DNA from: Bordetella genomosp. 4
Lineage (GTDB): Bacteria > Pseudomonadota > Gammaproteobacteria > Burkholderiales > Burkholderiaceae_B
Assembly (NCBI RefSeq): GCF_002261185.1
Contig: NZ_NEVQ01000015.1
Span: 20,128-84,127 of the forward strand
Reading direction: 5' to 3'
DNA length: 64,000 bases
In this document: positions 18,903 through 26,054 of the stretch, in pieces
Layout: each line of letters begins with the position of its first letter
Position numbering within the stretch: the stretch's first letter is position 1
The notes under the pieces: model-generated
Database searches by the model: none
The model's input: the letters and a program-made list of their open reading frames with translations, nothing else
Told to the model about the DNA's origin: nothing
Translations under genes and position numbers: made by a program

Positions 18903-19732
18903 TATCGTCCGCTCCAATGTACGACACGGCGCTCGATCACCAGGAACAGGATGTTCAGGACATACCCCAACGCGCCTGCTGCCAGAATCGCGGCATACAT
19001 CGTTTTGACATTCAGGATCTGCTGGGCATCGATGATGGCGTGACCCAGACCGTTTTCAGAACCGATAAACATCTCAGCCACAATCACGATCACCAGCGCC
19101 ATCGACACCGCCGAGCGCAACCCGACAAAACTGGGCTGTAGACTTTCCCATACCAACACGTCCTTGAAAATGCGCCAGCGAGAGGCGCCCATGACCTTGG
19201 CCGCCATGACGCGCTGTTTACGCGCATTAATCACGCCATAGGCGCTGTTAAAGATCACAATCAGCAATGCACCAAACGCAGCGATGGCCACCTTGTTGAA
19301 ATCGGACACGCCGAAAATCAACAAGAACAGCGGAATCAACGCGGAGGACGGTGTAGACCGAAAGAAGTCCACCAAAAATTCAACACTGCGATAAGCGCGC
19401 TCGTTGCTGCCCAACAAAACACCCAGCGGCATGCCGATCACGGCGGCAATTGCAAAAGCCTGCAAAGTGCGGCTGACCGTCACGAGAAAATCCGTCAACA
19501 AATCGCCGCCAGCCAGCCCCTGCATCAGCGCCACGAGCGTGTCCACTGGCCCTGGCAACAAAATGGGTTTGACAAAACCCATCCGCACGACCACGTCCCA
19601 AATGACGAACAATACGATCGGCCCGACAAAAGGCAACAGTCGATCGCTGAATGGCGCACGCGGTGGCGCGGCATCATGCGAGGCAGGCGGAGCCCACGTG
19701 CTCGCCCCCGAAGAAACTGCAGATTTTTCCAT
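18902..19732 (-). CDS. ABC importer permease, SsuC/TauC family
   Basis: A 276-residue inner-membrane permease. After a polar N-terminus it shows about six membrane segments. It carries the TauC-family EAA-like loop AAKVMGASRWRIFKDVLVWESLQPSFVGLR near residues 175-205, where the G of MGAS is the conserved glycine, and AMALVIVIVAEMFIGSENGLG-type sequence (SMALVIVIVAEMFIG) after it. It starts four bases after the binding-protein gene ends and ends inside the ATPase start. The ligand may be a small amide or sulfonate; the presence of HpxZ in the operon favours a nitrogen compound. Confidence 0.92.
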   Translation of the reverse strand: MEKSAVSSGASTWAPPASHDAAPPRAPFSDRLLPFVGPIVLFVIWDVVVRMGFVKPILLPGPVDTLVALMQGLAGGDLLTDFLVTVSRTLQAFAIAAVIGMPLGVLLGSNERAYRSVEFLVDFFRSTPSSALIPLFLLIFGVSDFNKVAIAAFGALLIVIFNSAYGVINARKQRVMAAKVMGASRWRIFKDVLVWESLQPSFVGLRSAVSMALVIVIVAEMFIGSENGLGHAIIDAQQILNVKTMYAAILAAGALGYVLNILFLVIERRVVHWSGR

Positions 19733-19736
19733 GAGG

Positions 19737-20747
19737 TCAGGCCTTGTAAATCAATCCAGCGACATCGATCTTGCGCGCGAAGATCTGTTTCTCGGTAAAC
19801 AGATCGAAGTACTTCTGGAAATACTCCACGTCGCTGGGCTTGAATTCGTCGTACATGACGTAGGCCGCCAGAGGAACTTCCTTGGTCAAAGCGCCTTCGA
19901 TCGCGGTGTAGCCTTTCATATACTGCCGAGCCTCATCAGGCTGATTGCGCACGAGGTCGATGCCACGGCGATAGGCTGCGATGAACTTGGTCGCGGCTTC
20001 CGGATTCTTTTTCAGGAATTCGCTGGTCAGGCTGGCCGAGCCGCCATGCCAAGGCGCCATGGGGTCTCCTAGAATGTAGTGCGACACGACGCCTGCCTCC
20101 AGCACGCGAGTCGTGCCATTGAGCCGCCCTACCGTACCGGTGGGCTCCAGCGTATAGCACCCCTCTACCTGGCCCGCCGCGACCGCAGCGACGTGCTGAC
20201 CGATAGGCAACTCAATGACTGACGCGCCCGTGGCGCCCGCGCGTTCGAGCATCGTCTTGGCCAGCGTCATGTTCTGAATTCCGGGGCCGCACGCAATCCG
20301 CTTTCCCTTGAAATCCGCCACGGTTTTATAGGGGCTGTCCTTGGCGACGATGAATTCATCCAATACGTCTTTGACGTTAGTGGGATTGGTGCAGAAAATT
20401 TTGAACAGGCCGGGCTGCGCAATCTCGCCAATTCCCAGATTGGCGGACCCGGTACCGTTGGAGCTGCCGTCGCAGCGGCCGGCCAGCATGGCTTCCATGA
20501 CTTGCTGGGCCCCAGCGAACTTCTGTCCCTCTACATCCAAGCCCGCCTCTTTGAAATAGCCTTTCTCCAGTGCGGCGTAAAACGGCAGCCCTGATGCGAC
20601 CGGCCAAAAGCCGATGCGAATTTTGGGCGCGGTCTGAGCTCGTACCAGCGCAGGCGCGGCCAGTACGCCAAACAACGCGGCGCTGGAACGCAACACACGG
20701 CGGCGGCTGGCACTGGCTAACAGGGTAGCGGAACAAGCTTTACTCAT
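19737..20747 (-). CDS. Periplasmic binding protein of a TauA/SsuA/NMT1-type importer
   Basis: The start is ATG 20747 (MSKACSATLLASASRRR), with GAGGA upstream; the longer frame from 20828 lacks a signal peptide. The 336-residue protein has a twin-arginine-like export signal (SRRRVLRSS, then a hydrophobic stretch to VRA-QT near residue 38). IRIGFWPVASGLPFYAALEKGYFKEAGLDVE follows, the hallmark of TauA/NMT1 family proteins. It is the first gene of the operon with the permease, the ATPase and HpxZ. Tat export would mean that folding occurs before export. Ligand unknown. Confidence 0.9.
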   Translation of the reverse strand: MSKACSATLLASASRRRVLRSSAALFGVLAAPALVRAQTAPKIRIGFWPVASGLPFYAALEKGYFKEAGLDVEGQKFAGAQQVMEAMLAGRCDGSSNGTGSANLGIGEIAQPGLFKIFCTNPTNVKDVLDEFIVAKDSPYKTVADFKGKRIACGPGIQNMTLAKTMLERAGATGASVIELPIGQHVAAVAAGQVEGCYTLEPTGTVGRLNGTTRVLEAGVVSHYILGDPMAPWHGGSASLTSEFLKKNPEAATKFIAAYRRGIDLVRNQPDEARQYMKGYTAIEGALTKEVPLAAYVMYDEFKPSDVEYFQKYFDLFTEKQIFARKIDVAGLIYKA

Positions 20748-21172
20748 GAGGAACTCCAATAACAGCAAACTAGGGGCGGACTCATTGGGAATCCAGGCTT
20801 GTATACCGTCACGCAAAATCCGTGCCATATTGGCCTGGCACCGAGCTGCCCTCTCGGGATATCAGCCGCCCCACCGCAAACCGCTCGGCCTCTTTGCCGG
20901 GCATACATGAATCGTGCGCACCGCTCCTGTGCTAACTCACACGCAAACGCACCATATCGGTGCATAAATACCTTTATTTCTGTACCCCGCGAGCCCCTAT
21001 TTCGCCGCCTGCGTAATCGAATGCAATATTTGCGGCCGCCGCCTGCAATTCAGCTCGATGTAAATGAAGGTAAACTCGGGAAATAAGACTTATTCCTGAT
21101 CAGTCGTAGAGGCGGCTGCCTCAGTTACGTCATGACCAGGCTCGTTTGTGCCGCTATACCCGAAGGAACCTC
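20748..21172. promoter_or_regulatory. Divergent promoter spacer between TauA-like operon and fecB-like operon
   Basis: This 425-base spacer contains no convincing gene: in-frame starts to the left only extend the binding protein. It must hold the promoters of two divergent transport operons. The right part contains a Fur-like dyad (listed separately). The middle (20950-21000) is AT-richer. No transposon end or RNA gene was recognised. Confidence 0.5.
21079..21097 (+). promoter_or_regulatory. Candidate Fur box upstream of the fecB-like gene
   Basis: AATAAG-A-CTTATT (21082-21094) is a perfect 6-1-6 inverted repeat. Centred on it, the 19-base window matches the classical Fur consensus at 10 of 19 positions by hand count. 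It lies about 80 bases upstream of an iron-siderophore operon, where a Fur site is expected. Low count, strong context. Confidence 0.5.
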
Positions 21173-22102
21173 ATGCGTTTTGCCGTTTTATCCCCCGTTC
21201 GCGCCCTGCCCGCTATTGCTGCAGCCCTGATCGCCAGTCTGGCCCTCACTACGCAGGCCCTGGCCGCCGAACAAACCGTGCAAACCGCATTTGGGGACGT
21301 CAAGATCGAGGGCACACCGACCCGTGTTGTCACGCTGGGCGAAAACGCACTGGACGCCACGGCTGCTCTGGGCATCAAACCCGTCGGCGCACTGGCGAGC
21401 CGCGGCGGCACAGACATTCCGAATTACTTGAAAGACAAGACCGGCCAATTACCGCTGGTGGGCACCGTGCGCGAGCCCAATCTGGAAGCCATCCTGGCCC
21501 AGCAGCCCGACCTGATACTGTCTGCCACCGGCCTGACCAAAGAGATGTACGACAAGCTCAGTCTGATCGCCCCGACGGTCGTGCCTCCGGGCAGTTCCTT
21601 CGACCCATGGGAAGACACGCTGCGGCTCTACGCCAAGGCCGTCAACAAATCCGACGAAGCAGAAAAGCGCATTGCCGAAGTCGACACGCGCATCGCCGAT
21701 CTGCGCAAACGTATCCCTGCTGACACGACTGTATCCGTCCTGCGCTGGAATCCTCAAGGCCCCCAGATGATGTCGAGCCACCTGTTTGTGGGCTCCTTGT
21801 TGAGCAAACTGGGCTTGAAACAAAATGCCTTGGCTGAAAGCCTGACGCAACGCCCGCACAGCGATATCCTCAGCCTGGAAAATCTGAATAAAGCCGACGC
21901 CGACTGGATCTTTCTGGCCACGCTGAATCCCGACGGTAAAAAAGCTGTCGAAGAAGCTCGCAATCAACCCGCCTTTACTCGCCTGAAAGCTGCCCAGGAC
22001 CAGCACGTCGTCAGCGTCGACGGCCAGATCTGGAGCAGCAGTTCGGGTTACTTCGCCGCGCAACGCGTTCTCGACGATGTGGAGAAATCGCTGGCGAAGT
22101 AA
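21173..22102 (+). CDS. fecB: Iron-siderophore ABC importer, periplasmic binding protein (FecB-like)
   Basis: The start is ATG 21173 (MRFAVLSPVRALPA), preceded by GAAGGAA; a start nine codons earlier lacks a good site. The 309-residue protein has a signal peptide ending near LAA-EQT (residue ~32), then the class III binding-protein fold: TRVVTLGENALDATAALGIKPVGALASRGG, LVGTVREPNLEAILAQQPDLILSATG and the long central helix EDTLRLYAKAVNKSDEAEK. It binds a ferric siderophore or ferric citrate in the periplasm and hands it to the two permeases encoded next. It opens a four-gene transport operon and is probably Fur-controlled (site at 21079-21097). The symbol denotes the family. Confidence 0.93.
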   Translation: MRFAVLSPVRALPAIAAALIASLALTTQALAAEQTVQTAFGDVKIEGTPTRVVTLGENALDATAALGIKPVGALASRGGTDIPNYLKDKTGQLPLVGTVREPNLEAILAQQPDLILSATGLTKEMYDKLSLIAPTVVPPGSSFDPWEDTLRLYAKAVNKSDEAEKRIAEVDTRIADLRKRIPADTTVSVLRWNPQGPQMMSSHLFVGSLLSKLGLKQNALAESLTQRPHSDILSLENLNKADADWIFLATLNPDGKKAVEEARNQPAFTRLKAAQDQHVVSVDGQIWSSSSGYFAAQRVLDDVEKSLAK

Positions 22103-22123
22103 CGACGAAGTAGTGGCGAACTG

Positions 22124-23128
22124 ATGACCGCGACAAAATCTACGATGCCGCTAAAGGCGCTGGGCCTTAGCGCGCTGTGCCTGGTGCTGTTATGCCTGCT
22201 GAGCTTATTAGTGGGCGCCGGCGATGTAGGTCCTGTCGATAGCCTGCATGCGTTGCTGGGAGGCGGGACCGACAATGCGCGCTTCACCATACTGGAACTG
22301 CGGTGGACACGCACCGAACTGGCGTTACTGGTGGGCGTGTCGCTGGGAGTCGCCGGCCTGCTCATGCAAGCCGTGACCCGCAACCCATTGGCCGAACCGG
22401 GCTTATTAGGCGTCAGCGCGGGCTCGTCGTTCGCAGTGGTGTTGGCGATCCTGTTGGGCGCGTCAGCGGCTGCTACTTATCTCTCTGCCGCCTTTATCGG
22501 TGCGATGGCCGGCTGCATGCTGGTCATGATCGTCATGCGCATGCGCGGTGTCGGCGATGACCCTATTCGTCTGGTGCTGGCAGGTGCCGCCTTTACCGGC
22601 CTGCTGCAGGCGGGCAGCAGCATGATCCTGCTCTCCGATCAACGCACTGCTGACGAGATCCGGTTCTGGGTCGTCGGCGGCGTAGCAGGACGTCCGCTCG
22701 AAACTTTCGCCTGGACACTACCGGGGCTGATCCTGGGCCTATTGATTGCGTTGCCGTTGATTCGCCCACTGGCCGCGCTGGCGTTGGGCGAGCACGTCGC
22801 CAAGGGCCTGGGCCACCACCCGCACGCAGTACGGCTGGCAACGCTGTTGTCGGTCGCCTTACTGGTCGGCACCGCCAATGCCGCGGCGGGCCCGATCGCT
22901 TTTCTGGGGCTGATCGTGCCCTACATCGCACGCCGCCTGGTCGGCACGGATATCCGCAAACTCCTCGGGCTATGCGTCTTGCTCGGACCCTGTGTGCTGC
23001 TGCTGGCCGACATTGTGTCCCGCATAGCAGTGCGTCCGTACGAGCTGCCCGTAGGCGTACTGACTGCGTTCATAGGCGCACCGATTTTGATTGCAGTAGT
23101 GCGTGGCCATCGGCTGCCTAGCTTGTGA
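22124..23128 (+). CDS. fecC: Iron-siderophore ABC importer permease 1 (FecCD family)
   Basis: A 334-residue permease with about nine membrane segments, starting 21 bases after fecB-like. The family sequence VLRWTR-like ELRWTRTELALLVGVSLGVAGLLMQAVTRNPLAEPGLLGVSAGSSFAV (residues ~50-100) contains the G-x-x-M-Q-x-x-x-x-N-P-L-A motif. AGPIAFLGLIVPYIARRLVG (residues ~250-270) is the cytoplasmic loop that contacts the ATPase. It forms a heterodimer with the second permease encoded immediately downstream. Function follows from family knowledge (BtuC/FecCD group). Confidence 0.94.
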   Translation: MTATKSTMPLKALGLSALCLVLLCLLSLLVGAGDVGPVDSLHALLGGGTDNARFTILELRWTRTELALLVGVSLGVAGLLMQAVTRNPLAEPGLLGVSAGSSFAVVLAILLGASAAATYLSAAFIGAMAGCMLVMIVMRMRGVGDDPIRLVLAGAAFTGLLQAGSSMILLSDQRTADEIRFWVVGGVAGRPLETFAWTLPGLILGLLIALPLIRPLAALALGEHVAKGLGHHPHAVRLATLLSVALLVGTANAAAGPIAFLGLIVPYIARRLVGTDIRKLLGLCVLLGPCVLLLADIVSRIAVRPYELPVGVLTAFIGAPILIAVVRGHRLPSL

Positions 23129-23134
23129 TTGCCG

Positions 23135-24196
23135 ATGTCTAACTCTGCTTCTCTTCACCACCCTCATGGCTATATCGTGCTGCGTGCGGGCGGCTTGTCG
23201 CTGTTGTTGCACCAGCGCAGTACCTGGGTATTTCTGCTGCTGTCGCTGCTGTTGGCATTCGTATGCGTGTTCTGTCTCAGTGCAGGAGGCCCCAAGCCCC
23301 TGGCGTTGAGCGAAACCTTTGCCACGCTGCTGGGCGGCGGCACGCCCATGCAACGCCTGCTGGTCATGGAGTTGCGCGTGCCGCGTATTCTGGCGGGCCT
23401 CTTCAGCGGCGCAGCCTTGGGCGCCGCAGGCTGCCTAATGCAGACGCTCGCCCGCAACCGGCTGGCTACGCCGGGCATCGTCGGAATCGACAACGGCGCA
23501 ACGGCCTTTGCCGTGGCGTCGATCGTGGGAGTAGCCAGCAGCTTGGCCCCATCAACGCTGGCGCTGTCCGGCGCGGCCACGGCTGCGGCCATGACCTTCA
23601 TACTGGCGTCGGGCGCAGGCGCACGCGGCTATCGCTTCATCGTGGTGGGTATCGCGGTAGGCGCGCTGTTTGGCGCCCTGACAAATCTGATGCTCGCTCG
23701 CGCCGCCATCGACGCCGCCAATGCCGCCTATCCCTGGACCGTAGGCAGTCTGAACGCGCGCCCGACTGCCACCGTCCATCTCCTGGGCTACAGCCTGCCT
23801 GTTCTGTTATTCCTCAGCCTGATGCTGACGCGCGGCCTGGCCGCCATGCGGTTCACAGACAGCGTGGCCATCGGCCTGGGCGTACGTCTGCAGGCCATGC
23901 GCATCGCCACCCTCATCGTGACCGTCTGCTTGACCGCCTTGGCCGTCGCCGTCTGCGGCCCGGTGGGCCTGGTGTCGCTCATCGCGCCCGAGGCCGCCCG
24001 CTATCTCGGCGGACAACATGGCGTGCCTGTTCTGAACTCGGCACTGGCCGGCGCCATCCTGACCGTCTTTGCCGACTGGATAGGCCGCACGATACTGGCC
24101 CCGCTCGAACTGCCCGTAGGCATCATCCTGGCCATCATCGGCGGGCCATACCTGCTGTGGATCATCCTGCGCCAATCGGCGCAAAAACGCCCGTGA
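23135..24196 (+). CDS. fecD: Iron-siderophore ABC importer permease 2 (FecCD family)
   Basis: The start is ATG 23135 (MSNSASLHHPHGYIVLRAGG), six bases after the fecC-like stop; a TTG at 23129 directly after that stop is an alternative. The 353-residue membrane protein shows ELRVPRILAGLFSGAALGAAGCLMQTLARNRLATPGIVGIDNGATAF, the FecCD motif with N-R-L-A in place of N-P-L-A. It also has CGPVGLVSLIAPEAARYLGG as the ATPase-contact loop. A two-permease arrangement is characteristic of ferric citrate and hydroxamate systems. Translation is probably coupled to fecC-like. Confidence 0.93.
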   Translation: MSNSASLHHPHGYIVLRAGGLSLLLHQRSTWVFLLLSLLLAFVCVFCLSAGGPKPLALSETFATLLGGGTPMQRLLVMELRVPRILAGLFSGAALGAAGCLMQTLARNRLATPGIVGIDNGATAFAVASIVGVASSLAPSTLALSGAATAAAMTFILASGAGARGYRFIVVGIAVGALFGALTNLMLARAAIDAANAAYPWTVGSLNARPTATVHLLGYSLPVLLFLSLMLTRGLAAMRFTDSVAIGLGVRLQAMRIATLIVTVCLTALAVAVCGPVGLVSLIAPEAARYLGGQHGVPVLNSALAGAILTVFADWIGRTILAPLELPVGIILAIIGGPYLLWIILRQSAQKRP

Positions 24197-24203
24197 TTCG
24201 ACT

Positions 24204-25037
24204 ATGACCGCCCCGATTTCCCCCCTGCTTTATGCATCCGCCGACACCCGCGCGACCTTGGCCACGCAAGCCTTGCGCATGGGCTACGGCCAACGGCTCA
24301 TTATTGACTCGCTGGACCTGAATTTGCCCACAGGCCAGGTCACGGCCATCGTGGGCCCGAACGGCTGCGGCAAATCGACCTTGCTGGCGGGGCTATCGCG
24401 TTTGCAGAAACCGCTGGGCGGCGCAGTATTGCTCAACGGCAAAGCCATCAACACATTGCCCAGCCGCGAGGTCGCACGCTTGTTGGCGCTCTTGCCCCAG
24501 GACGCAAGCGCCCCTGATGGACTGACGGTATCGGAACTGATTCGTTTTGGCCGCCAGCCCCACCAGGGTTTGCTGCGCCAATGGAGCGATCAGGACCAGG
24601 CCGTCGTCCAGGCTGCGCTCGACGTAGCCGACCTGAACGACTTGGCCGATCGCCCCCTGGAATCCATGTCCGGCGGCCAGCGCCAACGCGCCTGGATCGC
24701 GATGGCGATCGCGCAGGACACCCCCTTGCTGTTGCTCGATGAGCCGACCTCTGCGCTGGACCTCGGGCACCAGATCGAGGTTTTTGAACTGATCCGCCAA
24801 TTGGCGCACGTCGGCAAGACGGTCGTCATGGTGGTCCACGATCTGTCCAGCGCCTGCCGTTACGCCGATCACATCGTGGCGATGAAGCAAGGCAAGATCG
24901 TGGACCAAGGTCCGCCCGCACACATCGTGACGCCCGAGCTGGTCGAAACTCTTTACGGCGTACGCTGCACCTTGATGCAAGACCCGCAGACAGGCACGCC
25001 TGTGATTGCGGGCGTCAGTTTGATCAATAAGAGCTGA
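24204..25037 (+). CDS. fecE: Iron-siderophore ABC importer ATPase (FecE family)
   Basis: A 277-residue ABC ATPase starting seven bases after the second permease. Walker A is GPNGCGKST near residue 52, LLPQDASAPDGLTVSELIRFGRQPH is the Q-loop block typical of iron-chelate ATPases, the signature is MSGGQRQRAWIAMAIAQ near 155, Walker B is LLLLDEPTSALDLGHQ near 175, and the switch histidine is in VMVVHDLSSACRYADH. It powers the FecC/FecD-like pair. The aldo/keto reductase follows after 176 bases, so it may or may not be in the same transcript. Confidence 0.94.
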   Translation: MTAPISPLLYASADTRATLATQALRMGYGQRLIIDSLDLNLPTGQVTAIVGPNGCGKSTLLAGLSRLQKPLGGAVLLNGKAINTLPSREVARLLALLPQDASAPDGLTVSELIRFGRQPHQGLLRQWSDQDQAVVQAALDVADLNDLADRPLESMSGGQRQRAWIAMAIAQDTPLLLLDEPTSALDLGHQIEVFELIRQLAHVGKTVVMVVHDLSSACRYADHIVAMKQGKIVDQGPPAHIVTPELVETLYGVRCTLMQDPQTGTPVIAGVSLINKS

Positions 25038-25213
25038 ATACGGTAAGCCGGACCCGCAACTCAAAGGCGTTGAGACCGGACATCAGGCGTTGAACATGCC
25101 ACGCCCTTGCTCGCCGCTATCGCGTCTTTGCCTACGCCAGATCACACGCGTGTCATTTCGTGTTCAGGCCACTCGTCGTATCATGGCAAGAGCATTCGTC
25201 ATAGGAGCCGCCC

Positions 25214-26047
25214 ATGAGCAACAACATCGCCCCGACCATAGCATTGCGCAACGGCGTAGCCATGCCGCAATTAGGGTTGGGCACATGGCCCATGGACGAT
25301 GCCGAGGCAACGCGTGCAGTTGCCAGCGCTTTGCAGATGGGTTATCGGCTCATCGACACTGCAGAGAACTATCGCAATGAAACCGGCGTAGGCGCAGGCA
25401 TCCGCGCATCCGGTATTACGCGCGATCAAATATTCGTCACGACCAAATTCAATCGCGAATGGCATAGCATCGAAGGCCCCCGACAGGCCTGCGAGGCCAG
25501 TTTGAAACGCCTGGGCCTGGACTATATCGATCTGCTGTTGATCCACTGGCCCAATCCCAAACAGGACCGTTATGTCGAGGCTTTCGAAGGGCTGACCCGA
25601 CTGTTGGAAATAGGCCTGGTACGCGCCATCGGGACGTCCAACTTCACCGTCCCGCATTTACAGCGTCTGCTGGACCAGGGTTTGGCACCGCATGTGAATC
25701 AGATTCAACTGGACCCGTATCATCTGCGCAGTGACATCGTCGCGCTGCATCAAACCCACGGCATTGTCACGGAAACATGGAGCCCCATTGGCCGCGGCGG
25801 GGACATGCTGGCCGACCCGGCGATTGCCGCCGTGGCAAAACGTCACGGCCGCACGCCGGCTCAGATCGTGTTGCGTTGGCATATCCAGCACGGATTTGTG
25901 CCGGCGCCCAAATCTTCCGACCCGGCGCGACAGGCACAGAACCTGAATGTTTTTGATTTTCAGCTATCAGACGATGAGGTGGCTGCACTGAATGCACTGG
26001 ACCGTCCCGATCCAAACATGCTGGATGCGGAACGGTTCGGGCATTGA
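25214..26047 (+). CDS. Aldo/keto reductase
   Basis: A 277-residue NADPH-dependent (beta/alpha)8 oxidoreductase. The tetrad is complete: D48 and Y53 in LIDTAENY, K78 in VTTKF and H111 in LLLIHWP. PAPKSSDPARQAQNLNVFDFQLS near the end is the cofactor-phosphate loop. GGAG lies upstream (25205-25208) of ATG 25214. It sits between the iron-importer operon and the TonB receptor gene, with which it converges seven bases apart. It may reduce a siderophore part or the iron chelate, but nothing in the sequence shows this; general carbonyl detoxification is equally possible. Confidence 0.93.
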   Translation: MSNNIAPTIALRNGVAMPQLGLGTWPMDDAEATRAVASALQMGYRLIDTAENYRNETGVGAGIRASGITRDQIFVTTKFNREWHSIEGPRQACEASLKRLGLDYIDLLLIHWPNPKQDRYVEAFEGLTRLLEIGLVRAIGTSNFTVPHLQRLLDQGLAPHVNQIQLDPYHLRSDIVALHQTHGIVTETWSPIGRGGDMLADPAIAAVAKRHGRTPAQIVLRWHIQHGFVPAPKSSDPARQAQNLNVFDFQLSDDEVAALNALDRPDPNMLDAERFGH

Positions 26048-26054
26048 ACTCGTA

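Noticed and set aside
23263..24207. 314-codon frame overlapping the second FecCD permease
   Set aside because: It is Arg/His-rich in a shifted frame, whereas the other frame has clear permease motifs.
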